This document shows, piece by piece, positions 1 through 9,120 of a stretch of DNA of 64,000 bases (its first letter is position 1; each line of letters starts with the position of its first letter). Location of the stretch: assembly GCF_031886125.1 (NCBI RefSeq), contig NZ_CP119391.1:2790001-2854000 (forward strand). The letters run 5' to 3'. The stretch is from Halomonas piscis (GTDB lineage: Bacteria > Pseudomonadota > Gammaproteobacteria > Pseudomonadales > Halomonadaceae). Below the pieces are notes generated by a model. The model had not been told where the DNA came from, made no database searches, and saw nothing but the letters and a program-made list of their open reading frames with translations. The position numbers and the translations under genes were made by a program.

Positions 1-47
1 CCGGCCTGCCCTATTATCGGGTGTTTGCCACCCTGAGGGTACGCGCC

Positions 48-1484
48 TTGGATTACGCCTCTCTCAGCCAGCTTCGCCGCCTCCACCCGGCCTGGCGGCT
101 GCTGCTGGCCGACCACGCTCCGCTGATCATCAGCTTTCTGGACGCGGCTTTTATCCAGCCCAATGCGCGGGTTTTGGCCGAAGCCGGGCTGCGCTCGCAG
201 CTGGAAGACCTGCTGTTTCAACTGCGGGAAACCCACGGCGAGGCAGCCTTTCCCCGTAGCGCCGGTGACTATCTGAATGACTGGGCGGACAACGACAAGG
301 GCTGGCTACGCAAGTTTTACCCGCCGGGCAGCGACCAGGCCCACTTCGATCTGACCCCGGCCACGGAAAAAGCCCTTGGCTGGCTGGAAAGCCTTACCCA
401 GCGCCAGTTCGTGGGCACCGAGTCGCGCCTGCGCACCGTGTTCGACCTGCTTCAACAGATGATCGCCGGGACCGAGACCGACCAGCAAGCCCGGCTGGAC
501 GACCTACACTCGCGCCGGGCGGCCATTGACAGGGAGATTGCCCGGGTGGAAGCCGGCGAGATCGCTATCATGGATGACACCGCCCAGCGCGAACGCTTCC
601 AGCAGCTGAGCGGTACCGCCCGGGAGCTGCTGGCGGACTTTCGTCAGGTGGAACAGAACTTCCGCCAGCTGGACCGCGAAGCCCGGGAGCAAATCACCGC
701 CTGGGAGGGCAGCAAGGGCAAGCTGTTGGAGCAGATATTCGGCGAGCGGGATGCCATTGCCGACACCGACCAGGGGCGGACCTTTCGCGCCTTCTGGGAG
801 TTTCTGATGTCGCCCACGCGCCAGCAGGAGCTGTCGGAAGGGCTTGCCCGCGTCTTCGAGCTGGACGCGGTGCAAAGCCTTCAGCCGGATGCGCGCTTCA
901 AGCGGATTCACTTTGACTGGCTGGACGCCGGCGAGCAGACCCAGCGCACCGTGGCCCGTCTCTCCCGGCAGCTGCGGCGCTTTCTGGATGACCAGACCTA
1001 CCTGGAAAACAAGCGCATCATGCAGTTGATCCAGTCGCTGGAAGGCCGGGCGCTTGCGCTGCGCGCGACGCCGCCCGAAGCCACGCTGATGACCATGGAA
1101 TCACCCCAGGCCGGCATTCATCTGGCCATGGAGCGGCCTTTGTTTTCGCCGCCGCTAAGGCCGGTGATCGAATCCGACGTTGACGCCGGGGACGAATCGG
1201 ACGTGGAGCCCGACGCCCTGTTCAATCAGCTCATCGTGGATCGCCAGCGCCTTGCAGGCCATATCCGCGATACCCTGCGCGACCGCCCCCAGGCCACGCT
1301 CGCCGAGGTCATCGAGCGTCACCCCCTGCAGGTAGGGCTTGCCGAACTGGTCACCTATCTGAGCATCGCCAGCGAGGATGCCCATGCCAGCTTTGACGAC
1401 AGCCGCCAGGAGAGTATCCACTGGACGGATGAAACCGGCACCGGCCGCCTGGCGCGTATTCAACGTGTCATCTTTACCTGCTAG
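48..1484 (+). CDS. jetA: Wadjet protein JetA (DUF3375)
   Basis: JetA is the kleisin-like subunit of the type I Wadjet complex, which recognises and cleaves closed circular plasmid DNA. The protein opens with DYASLSQLRRLHPAWRLL, the typical N-terminus of DUF3375 proteins, and is about 478 residues, the usual family length. I chose the TTG at 48 because GAGGG at 35-39 sits 8 nt upstream and the protein then begins at the conserved DYASL; a GTG at 21 would add nine residues lacking a ribosome site. It is the first of four genes in canonical jetABCD order; jetB starts 56 nt later. The family call is by recognition; the role is known from characterised Wadjet systems. Confidence 0.87.
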   Translation: MDYASLSQLRRLHPAWRLLLADHAPLIISFLDAAFIQPNARVLAEAGLRSQLEDLLFQLRETHGEAAFPRSAGDYLNDWADNDKGWLRKFYPPGSDQAHFDLTPATEKALGWLESLTQRQFVGTESRLRTVFDLLQQMIAGTETDQQARLDDLHSRRAAIDREIARVEAGEIAIMDDTAQRERFQQLSGTARELLADFRQVEQNFRQLDREAREQITAWEGSKGKLLEQIFGERDAIADTDQGRTFRAFWEFLMSPTRQQELSEGLARVFELDAVQSLQPDARFKRIHFDWLDAGEQTQRTVARLSRQLRRFLDDQTYLENKRIMQLIQSLEGRALALRATPPEATLMTMESPQAGIHLAMERPLFSPPLRPVIESDVDAGDESDVEPDALFNQLIVDRQRLAGHIRDTLRDRPQATLAEVIERHPLQVGLAELVTYLSIASEDAHASFDDSRQESIHWTDETGTGRLARIQRVIFTC

Positions 1485-1540
1485 GCCGGGTATTGCCGTC
1501 ACCTTTCCTTCCCTTGCCCTGCCGTGGAGGCTCCGCTGAC

Positions 1541-2173
1541 ATGACCGTGCCCGAACCTTACGACACTGCTTCAGATAACGCGCTGTCCCTGGCTGTAATC
1601 AAGCTGCTCAAGGGAGTGGTCTACCAGGATGACGACCCCGACCTGTGGCAGCAGATCATGGCACTGCAGCCGCGCATCCGCGACTACGTGGCCGTGCTGG
1701 GTCTTGTCTTTCAGCTGGACGAGGCGGAGGGCTACGCCTGGCTTGCCACCCGGGAAGACGATACCGGTAACGCGCCGCTTCCTCGGCTCATGAGCCGCCG
1801 CCAGCTTTCCTATCCGGTCAGCCTGCTGATCGCCCTTTTGCGGCGCAAGCTGGCCGAGGCGGATACCTCCGGCGGCGACGTCCGGGTTATTCTGGACCGG
1901 GAGGAAGTGGTCAGCCTGATGCGCACCTTTCTACCCGAAAGCTCCAACGAAGCGCGCCTGGTCGACCGGATCGACAGCCACATCAACAGGGTCGCCGAGC
2001 TGGGGTTTATCCGCCGCCTGCGCAACCAGCCGGATAAAATCGAAATCCGCCGGATCATCAAGGCCTACGTGGACGCTCAGTGGCTGAACGAATTCGACCA
2101 GCGTCTGGCAGACTATCAGCGCCATATCACGCCGGCGGACGACACGTCAGACAACCGGGAGGGTGAGGACTAA
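1541..2173 (+). CDS. jetB: Wadjet protein JetB (DUF4194)
   Basis: JetB is the small winged-helix subunit that bridges JetA and the JetC ATPase, comparable to MukE. The 210-residue product contains VLGLVFQLDEAEGYAWL followed by a helical, charged C-terminal half with RNQPDKIEIRRIIKAYVDA, as in DUF4194 proteins. ATG at 1541 is preferred because GGAGG at 1526-1530 lies 10 nt upstream; a TTG at 1493 in frame would add a proline-rich stretch with no homology feel. Its TAA stop overlaps the next ATG by one base (TAATG), implying translational coupling with jetC. Identification relies on sequence feel plus position between jetA and jetC. Confidence 0.85.
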   Translation: MTVPEPYDTASDNALSLAVIKLLKGVVYQDDDPDLWQQIMALQPRIRDYVAVLGLVFQLDEAEGYAWLATREDDTGNAPLPRLMSRRQLSYPVSLLIALLRRKLAEADTSGGDVRVILDREEVVSLMRTFLPESSNEARLVDRIDSHINRVAELGFIRRLRNQPDKIEIRRIIKAYVDAQWLNEFDQRLADYQRHITPADDTSDNREGED

Positions 2174-5100
2174 TGCAGGAACAGCTGCTGGACATGGTGG
2201 ATAGCGATACCCGCGCCGGCTTTCGGCTGCAATATCTCGAGGTGCTCAACTGGGGCACTTTTGATCGCCGGGTCTGGCGGGTAGAGGTCAACGGCGACAA
2301 TGGCCTGCTTACCGGCGACATCGGTTCCGGCAAATCGACCCTGGTCGACGCCATGACCACTCTGCTGGTGCCCACCCAGCGTGTTGCCTACAACAAGGCC
2401 GCCGGGGCGCAGCACAAGGAGCGCTCGCTGCGTTCTTACGTTCAGGGCTATTACAAGTCCGAGCGCAGCGACAGCGGCCACACGGCCAAACCCGTCGCCC
2501 TGCGCGACCATAACAGCTATTCCGTGCTGCTTGCCGTATTCGGCAACGAAGGCTACGACCAGCAGGTCACTCTGGCCCAGGTTTTCTGGCACCGGGAAAA
2601 GCACGGCCAGCCCGACCGCTTTTACCTGGTCGCCGAAGACGCCCTGACCGTACGCAAGCACCTGGCTCACTTCAATAACGACCTCGCCACGCTGCGCAAA
2701 CAGCTGCGCGCCCGCCCGGGCGTTCAGCTGTTCGAGAGCTTTCCGCCTTATGAAGCCACGTTCCGCCGGCTGTTCGGGCTGAAAAACAACCAGGCGCTGG
2801 AACTGTTTCATCAGACCGTGTCGATGAAGTCCGTGGGCAACCTGACCGATTTCGTCCGCGAGCACATGCTCGAAGCCTTCGATGTGCAGCCACGTATTAA
2901 CGATTTGCTCCACCATTTTGACGACCTGAGCCGGGCCCATGCCGCCGTGCTCAAGGCCCGCCGCCAGATTGATGCGCTGACGCCTCTGGTGGCCGACGGC
3001 GACCGGCATGCGCAAAGCGTCAGCCAGCGCCAGCGCTGGGAAAGCAGCCGGGATACGCTAAAAAGCTATTTTGCCCGGCATCGCCAGGAGCTGCTGGAAA
3101 AGCGTCTCGGCCATCTGGAAACCGAGCACGAGCGCCAGCGCCGCCGCCTGCAGCAGCAGGCCGACACCCTGAGCGAGCAGCGCGGCCAGCGTGACCAGAT
3201 CAAGGAAGCCATTGCCCAGCAGGGCGGCGACCGCCTGGAGCAGCTGGCCGCCGACATCCACCGACTGGGCCAGGAACGCCAGCGGCGTCAGCAAAAAGCC
3301 GACGACTACGCGCGCCTTGCCGACGGCCTGGACCTGACACGCCAGCCCGATCTGGACACCTTTACCCGCCAGCTCGGCACGCTCAACGCGCGCAAGGACG
3401 AGCTTCAGGACCTAGCTGCCGAGCTGGACAACCGCCACACGGAGCTTGAGGTATCGCGCCGGGCGCACGGTAAAGAGCACGAGGCGCTGGAGAACGAGCT
3501 GTCCTCCCTGCGCCAGCGCCGCTCCAATATTCATTCGCGCCAGGTGGGGATTCGTGACGCCCTGTGCCAGGCCCTCGAGCTGGACGCCGACGATCTGCCC
3601 TTTGCCGGCGAGCTGCTTCGCGTGCGCGAGCAGGAAAGCGCCTGGGAAGGCGCGGCCGAGCGCGTGCTCCACGGCTTTGCGCTGTCGCTGCTGGTCGCCG
3701 ACGAACACTACGCCAGCGTCGCCCGCTGGGTCGAATCCACCAATCTGCGCGGGCGGCTGGTCTACTTCCGGGTGCGTCAGCCCCAGGCTGCCGCGCCGCC
3801 CGAGCGGCACGCCCGGTCGCTGATTGACAAGCTCGACATCCGCCCCGATTCGGCCTTTTCCCCCTGGCTTGAACAGGAGCTGGCCCGCCGGTTCGACTAC
3901 GCCTGCTGCGACGACCTGGCGCAGTTCCGCCGCGAGCCCCGGGCCCTCACCGCTTCCGGGCAAATCAAGACCAGCCATCACCGTCATGAAAAGGACGACC
4001 GCCACCGCCTGGATGACCGCAGCCGTTATGTCCTCGGCTGGAGTAACGAGCAGAAAATCGCCGCCCTGGAAAACCGCCAGGCCGAGCAGGAAAGAGCCAT
4101 CGAGACGCTGGCCACACAGCTGGCCGAGATTGACACCCGCCGCCGTGAGCTGACCGCCCAGCGCGACGCCATCACTGCCCTGCTGCAGATGCAAAGCTTC
4201 AGCGAGATTGACTGGCACACGCCGGCGCAGCGCATCGCCGAGTTGACCCGGGAAAAGCAGGCGCTGGAGTCCGCTTCCAGCCAGCTGCAAGTGCTGACCG
4301 AGCAGCTAACGACGCTGGAAGCGCGCATTCGCGAGCAGGAAGATGCAGAACGCCAGCTCAACCGTAAGCTGGGCCGCACCGAAGACAAGCAGCGCAATGC
4401 GCAGCAGGCGCTGACAGAGGCGCAAGCGCTTTTAGCGCAAGAGCCCGGACAGGACGAGGACCTCAGGGAGCTGGAGGCACTGCGCCCCGAGGCGCTGGGC
4501 GATCAGCAGCTGACGGTAGAGTCCTGCACCAACCGCGAGCAGGAGTTTCGCGAATGGCTGCAGCGAAAAATCGACAACGAAGCAGGGCAGCTAGGACGAC
4601 TGGAGGCACGCATCCTCAAGGCCATGAGCCGATTTCAGCACGATTGGCCGCTGGATACCCAGGAGGTGGACGCCAGCCTCGACGCCATGCCCGAATACCG
4701 CGCCATGCTGCACGCCTTGCAAGCCGACAACCTGCCCCGCTTCGAGCAGCGGTTCCAGGAGCTGCTGCAGGAAAACACCATCAACGAGATTGCCAGCTTT
4801 CAGGGCCAGCTGCACAAGGAACGCCAGCTGATTCGCGAGCGTATCGACCAGATCAATCGCTCGCTGGCCGATATCGAATACAACCCCGGGCGCTACATCC
4901 TGCTGGAAGCCCAGCCCAATACCGACGTGGACATCCGCGAGTTTCAGGAAAGCCTGAAGGCCTGTACCGAAAACACCACCCTGGGAGTTGAAGACGATCA
5001 ATACGACGAGCGCAAGTTTCTCCAGGTCAAGGCGATTATCGAACGCTTTCGCGGCCGTGAAGGCACGACCGAGCTGGACCAGCGCTGGACCCGCAAGGTA

Positions 5101-5547
5101 ACCGACGTGCGCCAGTGGTTCACTTTTGCTGCCTCCGAGCGCTACCGCGAGGACGGCAGCGAGTACGAACACTACACCGACTCCGGGGGTAAATCCGGCG
5201 GGCAGAAAGAAAAGCTGGCCTATACCGTGCTCGCCGCCAGCCTGGTCTACCAGTTCGGGCTGGAATGGGGAGAAGTGCGCTCGCGCAGCTTCCGCTTTGT
5301 CATGATCGATGAAGCCTTTGGCCGTGGCTCTGACGAATCGGCCCGCTTCGGCCTGGAGCTGTTCCGCCAGCTCAATCTGCAGCTCTTGATCGTCACGCCG
5401 CTGCAAAAAATTCACATCATTGAGCCCTACGTCTCCCACGTCAGCTTTGTGGCCAACCCCGAAGGCCGGGAGTCGCTGCTGCGCAACCTCACCATCGAGG
5501 CTTTCCGCGAAGAGCGCGCAGCAAGAGAAGGCAGGCCCCACTCATGA
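2173..5547 (+). CDS. jetC: Wadjet SMC-like ATPase JetC
   Basis: JetC is the SMC/MukB-like motor of Wadjet: ATP-dependent loop extrusion lets the complex sense small circular DNA. At 1124 residues it is full length. A Walker A motif, GDIGSGKST, lies at residues 48-56; the ABC signature SGGKSGGQKEKL is near residue 1005; Walker B FVMIDEAFG is near 1043, followed by an H-loop-like VTPLQKIHII. Between the nucleotide-binding halves are long Glu/Arg/Gln-rich heptad stretches, roughly 285-460 and 630-780, consistent with antiparallel coiled-coil arms around a hinge. It overlaps jetB by one base and jetD by four. All catalytic motifs appear intact, so the system is probably functional. Confidence 0.92.
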   Translation: MQEQLLDMVDSDTRAGFRLQYLEVLNWGTFDRRVWRVEVNGDNGLLTGDIGSGKSTLVDAMTTLLVPTQRVAYNKAAGAQHKERSLRSYVQGYYKSERSDSGHTAKPVALRDHNSYSVLLAVFGNEGYDQQVTLAQVFWHREKHGQPDRFYLVAEDALTVRKHLAHFNNDLATLRKQLRARPGVQLFESFPPYEATFRRLFGLKNNQALELFHQTVSMKSVGNLTDFVREHMLEAFDVQPRINDLLHHFDDLSRAHAAVLKARRQIDALTPLVADGDRHAQSVSQRQRWESSRDTLKSYFARHRQELLEKRLGHLETEHERQRRRLQQQADTLSEQRGQRDQIKEAIAQQGGDRLEQLAADIHRLGQERQRRQQKADDYARLADGLDLTRQPDLDTFTRQLGTLNARKDELQDLAAELDNRHTELEVSRRAHGKEHEALENELSSLRQRRSNIHSRQVGIRDALCQALELDADDLPFAGELLRVREQESAWEGAAERVLHGFALSLLVADEHYASVARWVESTNLRGRLVYFRVRQPQAAAPPERHARSLIDKLDIRPDSAFSPWLEQELARRFDYACCDDLAQFRREPRALTASGQIKTSHHRHEKDDRHRLDDRSRYVLGWSNEQKIAALENRQAEQERAIETLATQLAEIDTRRRELTAQRDAITALLQMQSFSEIDWHTPAQRIAELTREKQALESASSQLQVLTEQLTTLEARIREQEDAERQLNRKLGRTEDKQRNAQQALTEAQALLAQEPGQDEDLRELEALRPEALGDQQLTVESCTNREQEFREWLQRKIDNEAGQLGRLEARILKAMSRFQHDWPLDTQEVDASLDAMPEYRAMLHALQADNLPRFEQRFQELLQENTINEIASFQGQLHKERQLIRERIDQINRSLADIEYNPGRYILLEAQPNTDVDIREFQESLKACTENTTLGVEDDQYDERKFLQVKAIIERFRGREGTTELDQRWTRKVTDVRQWFTFAASERYREDGSEYEHYTDSGGKSGGQKEKLAYTVLAASLVYQFGLEWGEVRSRSFRFVMIDEAFGRGSDESARFGLELFRQLNLQLLIVTPLQKIHIIEPYVSHVSFVANPEGRESLLRNLTIEAFREERAAREGRPHS

Positions 5548-6704
5548 GCCAACCCCGCTGGACCCGCTTGTCTGATATACACCGGCAACTGGAAAAGCGC
5601 TGGCAAAAAGGCGAACTGCTGCGCGCCGGTGAGCAGCCGGACGAGGTCTTCCCGCTTCGCCTGGCGCTGAAAAAACCCACGGCGAGCGGGCTGCTGGAGC
5701 ATTTCCATGACGCCCGGCGCTGGGCCACGCACTGGCAATGCGCTACCAGCCAGAATCTGGTACCGGAGTGGCGCACCGTCAATCATCGCCAGCTGGGGCG
5801 TAATACGCTGCCGGTGGCCGTCGTCATCCCCACGCTCGATGCCGCGCTGCGCCAAATCGGCCGGCAGGACGACGCTCGCCGCTATCACATGCTCGCCGCC
5901 GATATCACCCGGCGTTTTCCGGTGCTTGCTCATTGGTGCCGGCGCAAGCCGCTAAAAGTCCTGGCGCTGCAGGCCCAGTGGCCTGCCCTGCTGGCCACGC
6001 TTGCATGGATGGCGCAGCACCCCAGGCCAGGGCTATATATTCGCCAGCTGGAAATCCCCGGCGTGCACACCAAGTTTATCGAGAGCCACCGCGGACTGCT
6101 CGGCGAGCTGCTTGATCAGATCTTGCCGGAAGGGGCAATTGACCGTAGCACTACCGGCGTGGGCCACTTCGAACAGCGCTACGGCTTTCGCCGTCGGCCT
6201 TCCCGCCTGCGCTTACGCATTCTGGATAGCGCACACCGCCTTGCCGGACTCGACGATATCGAGATTCCCGTTGAGCAGTTCGCCGCGCTCCGCCTGCCGA
6301 TCAGCACGGTGTATATCGTGGAAAACGACATCACCGCCCTGGCCTTTCCGCCCACGCCGTCGGCGATGGTGATCTTCGGCCAGGGCTACGGCATCGGCCG
6401 CCAGCTTGCCGACGCCCACTGGCTCAAGGACAAGGAGGTGCTTTACTGGGGCGATATCGACACCCACGGTCTGCGAATTCTCAGCCAGCTCCGCGACACT
6501 CTGCCCCACAGCCGCTCCTTGCTGATGGGCGCCGCCACGTTGAAAGACCACAGCCATCTCTGGGGCACGGAGCCCTCGCCGTACATCGGCGAACTGCCCA
6601 ACCTGACGGACGACGAGCAGGACGTGTATCGCCTGCTTGGCACCCTGGAACCCGACCGCCACCTGCGCCTGGAGCAAGAGCACATCAAGTTCTCGGCGCT
6701 ATAG
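5544..6704 (+). CDS. jetD: Wadjet nuclease subunit JetD (Toprim-like)
   Basis: JetD is the topoisomerase VI-like Toprim subunit that cuts the plasmid once JetABC has fully extruded it. The 386-residue protein has a DUF3322-type N-terminal half and a DUF2220/Toprim C-terminal half. Acidic metal-binding motifs are visible: VENDITALAF around residue 258 and YWGDIDTHG around residue 302, whose D-x-D fits the Toprim metal site. Its ATG overlaps the jetC stop in an ATGA junction. The presence of JetD with JetA, B and C assigns the locus to type I Wadjet. No further gene follows on this strand before the convergent LysR gene. Confidence 0.9.
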   Translation: MSQPRWTRLSDIHRQLEKRWQKGELLRAGEQPDEVFPLRLALKKPTASGLLEHFHDARRWATHWQCATSQNLVPEWRTVNHRQLGRNTLPVAVVIPTLDAALRQIGRQDDARRYHMLAADITRRFPVLAHWCRRKPLKVLALQAQWPALLATLAWMAQHPRPGLYIRQLEIPGVHTKFIESHRGLLGELLDQILPEGAIDRSTTGVGHFEQRYGFRRRPSRLRLRILDSAHRLAGLDDIEIPVEQFAALRLPISTVYIVENDITALAFPPTPSAMVIFGQGYGIGRQLADAHWLKDKEVLYWGDIDTHGLRILSQLRDTLPHSRSLLMGAATLKDHSHLWGTEPSPYIGELPNLTDDEQDVYRLLGTLEPDRHLRLEQEHIKFSAL

Positions 6705-6736
6705 CAAACCGGCATCGGTTTTCCAGGGGGCTGCAG

Positions 6737-7642
6737 TCATTCGGAAGCCGACACCTGCTCCAGCAGTTTCCCGGTGATTTCGACAAAACGGTATACGGCC
6801 GGGTTTGTGCTGCTGTTTAACCAGGCCATTTCAGTGGTGAGCTTTGTATCGCTATCCGATAGCGGCCGTATAACAATGCCCGGTCTGTCATAGTTGAGAT
6901 GGCAATCTGGATAAAGGGTAACCCCCATCCCTGCAGCCACGAGGCCAAAAATACTATCGCTGTTAGGCGCCTCTCGGGCGATCCTGGGCATGAACCCGGC
7001 CTCTAGGCATAACGCCTGGATCTGCGGCACCAGGTGCCGCCACTGATGTATTTCACCCAGTACAAAAGACTCCCCAGCTAACGCCTTAACCGGCACGGCG
7101 TCTAAAGCGGCAAGTCGATGGTGAGCAGGCAAAACCGCAACAAATGGCGTTTGATGAACGCAGCAGTGCTGCAGCTCTTTTCCGTTAACGGCCCCAGTCA
7201 AAAACCCCATGTCCAGACGCTCGCTAGCGAGATCTTCAAGCTGCTCATGAGAATCTCGGCGAATCAAGTCAATATCTACCGCAGGTAAGGCCTCATGAAA
7301 AGCTGCCAGGATGGAAGGTAAGCGACCATTGATGGCGAAATCGGTATAGCCAATCACTAGCTGGCCCCTCTCTCCAAGGTGCGCCTGGACTGCCCGTCGT
7401 TCAGCGCGCTCCATGATCCGCTGAGCCGCACGGCACTCTTCCAGAAAAAGTTTTCCAGCGGCCGTCAGGACAACATGCCGACGGCTGCGCTGCAGCAGTA
7501 CTGCCCCTACCTTTTCCTCGAGCTGCTGCACTGCCCGACTCAGTACCGGCTGCGCAATATGCAGTCGTTCCGCGGCTCGGCGGAAATGCAGCTCCTCCGC
7601 TACCGCAACAAAATGACGAATATACGGCTGGAAATGTCTCAT
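6737..7642 (-). CDS. LysR-family transcriptional regulator
   Basis: A typical LysR-type regulator of 301 residues. The N-terminal winged HTH runs to about residue 60 (HFRRAAERLHIAQPVLSRAV), followed by a linker helix and an effector-binding domain with the periplasmic-binding-protein fold. ATG at 7642 is chosen because AAAGG lies about 8 nt upstream; a GTG one codon earlier is possible. It is transcribed divergently from the amidohydrolase gene at 7780 with about 137 bp between them, the classic arrangement for a LysR activator of the neighbouring catabolic genes. The effector is probably the pathway substrate or an intermediate, which is inference. Confidence 0.85.
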   Translation of the reverse strand: MRHFQPYIRHFVAVAEELHFRRAAERLHIAQPVLSRAVQQLEEKVGAVLLQRSRRHVVLTAAGKLFLEECRAAQRIMERAERRAVQAHLGERGQLVIGYTDFAINGRLPSILAAFHEALPAVDIDLIRRDSHEQLEDLASERLDMGFLTGAVNGKELQHCCVHQTPFVAVLPAHHRLAALDAVPVKALAGESFVLGEIHQWRHLVPQIQALCLEAGFMPRIAREAPNSDSIFGLVAAGMGVTLYPDCHLNYDRPGIVIRPLSDSDTKLTTEMAWLNSSTNPAVYRFVEITGKLLEQVSASE

Positions 7643-7677
7643 CACTGATACCTTTAAAGCATCAAAAAGTAGAATAT

Positions 7678-7694
7678 TGATATTATACGTATCA
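7678..7694. promoter_or_regulatory. Candidate LysR-type operator
   Basis: TGATA and TATCA form inverted arms around a 7-nt centre in the AT-rich gap between the LysR gene and the amidohydrolase. The T-N11-A geometry and the divergent position fit a LysR recognition box. It was found by eye only. Confidence 0.35.
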
Positions 7695-7779
7695 GCAAGC
7701 CTTCTACTACTGTCAGTAAAGCGGTAATCATTTTATCGCCCCTTTGGTAATAGCAAAAATAATTGACAAGAGAAGCTTT

Positions 7780-9012
7780 ATGGCCGAGGAACTCAGAATT
7801 AATCAGGATCGTCTTTGGCAGCGGTTGATGCGCATGGCAGAAATCGGCGCGACGCCTGCGGGCGGCAGCTGCCGTGTTGCACTCACTGAGGAGGATCGCC
7901 AAGGCCGCGACCTATTTATCGAGTGGTGCCACACGCTTGGCTGTGAAATTCGCATTGACCGCATGGGCAATATTTTCGCCCAGCGTCCCGGTACTGATCC
8001 GCAACGCTTACCGATCGCCTGTGGCAGCCATCTCGACACCCAGCCTCACGGCGGAAAATTCGACGGTGTTTATGGCGTGTTGGCCGGCGTGGAAATTTTT
8101 GAAACGCTAAACGAGAAAAATATTGAAACCGCCGCCCCGCTGGAAATCTGCGTCTGGACCAACGAAGAAGGCGCGCGCTTTGCTCCGCCCATGATTTCCT
8201 CGGGAGTCTTTGGCGGCACCTATGAACTCGATTATGGACTAAGCCGAGAGGATGCTGATGGCATCACGCTTGGCGAAGCATTGGAAAGTATCGGGTATAC
8301 GGGAGCGCTACCCTGTGGTGACCACCGGCTCGGCGCCTTCATCGAGGCGCACATTGAACAGGGGCCCATTCTTGAGCGGCAAGAGGAAACCATCGGTGTG
8401 GTCACCGGTGTCCAAGGCTCTCGCTGGTACCGGGTGACCTTTCATGGCCAGGACGCGCATACGGGCTCAACTCCCATGGAGGGCCGTCGTGATGCCCTGC
8501 TCAGCGCTGCTCAAACGATCAATGCGGTCAAGAAGATCGCAGAAGGGCAAGCACCGTCCGCCGTTGCAACCGTGGGACGTATTGACTGCTTACCCAACTC
8601 CCACAACACCATACCTGGTGAAGTAGCGCTTACCGTCGACATGCGACACGCCAGCACCGAAACGCTCGATACCATGGAAACCCAACTCCATGAAGCAGCT
8701 AGTGCGGCAGCGCAGCAGGAAAGTACGGAAGTCGAAATACAGCGGATAATGAATACGCCTTCTGTCCACTTCGATACACACTGTATTGTTGCCGTCGCTT
8801 CGGCTGTTCATCAATTGGGGTATCCCCATCGGCGCATGCTTTCCGGTGCCGGCCACGATGCCTGCCATGTAGCGCGCGTGGCGCCTACCAGCATGATCTT
8901 TGTCCCTTGTGCAGGAGGACTCAGCCACAACGAAGCAGAAAGTGCCACCCCAGAGGATCTGGCTGCTGGCGCTAACACTCTGCTTTATGCATTGATCAAG
9001 TTAGCCCGTTAA
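7780..9012 (+). CDS. Zn-dependent N-carbamoyl amino acid / allantoate amidohydrolase (M20 family)
   Basis: A member of the hydantoinase/carbamoylase family (HyuC, AllC, AtzC-like), which hydrolyses a carbamoyl C-N bond to release ammonia, CO2 and an amino acid or ureidoglycine-type product. The 410-residue protein carries the binuclear metal ligands: H84 in CGSHLDTQ, D95 in KFDGVYG, E130 in WTNEEGARF, H191 in EAHIEQGP and H383 in GGLSHNEAE, plus the dimerisation-domain motif GQDAHTGSTPM. ATG at 7780 gives the usual N-terminus; the upstream TTG at 7744 would add twelve residues. It is divergent from the LysR gene and heads a run of catabolic genes. A hydantoinase-like gene lies 22 kb downstream. 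N-carbamoyl amino acid versus allantoate as substrate cannot be decided from sequence. Confidence 0.82.
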   Translation: MAEELRINQDRLWQRLMRMAEIGATPAGGSCRVALTEEDRQGRDLFIEWCHTLGCEIRIDRMGNIFAQRPGTDPQRLPIACGSHLDTQPHGGKFDGVYGVLAGVEIFETLNEKNIETAAPLEICVWTNEEGARFAPPMISSGVFGGTYELDYGLSREDADGITLGEALESIGYTGALPCGDHRLGAFIEAHIEQGPILERQEETIGVVTGVQGSRWYRVTFHGQDAHTGSTPMEGRRDALLSAAQTINAVKKIAEGQAPSAVATVGRIDCLPNSHNTIPGEVALTVDMRHASTETLDTMETQLHEAASAAAQQESTEVEIQRIMNTPSVHFDTHCIVAVASAVHQLGYPHRRMLSGAGHDACHVARVAPTSMIFVPCAGGLSHNEAESATPEDLAAGANTLLYALIKLAR

Positions 9013-9120
9013 ACTCTAACCTACCCTAAAACATCAACGGATTAACCGAGAAAATTGATTAAAAACATATAAAAAGACAAACCATGAAACATAAAAACAA
9101 ACTACTACTGGAGAAATCCT

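Noticed and set aside
2170..5541. Several 280-320 residue frames antisense to jetC
   Set aside because: Shadows of jetC coiled-coil codons; no start signals or recognisable domains.
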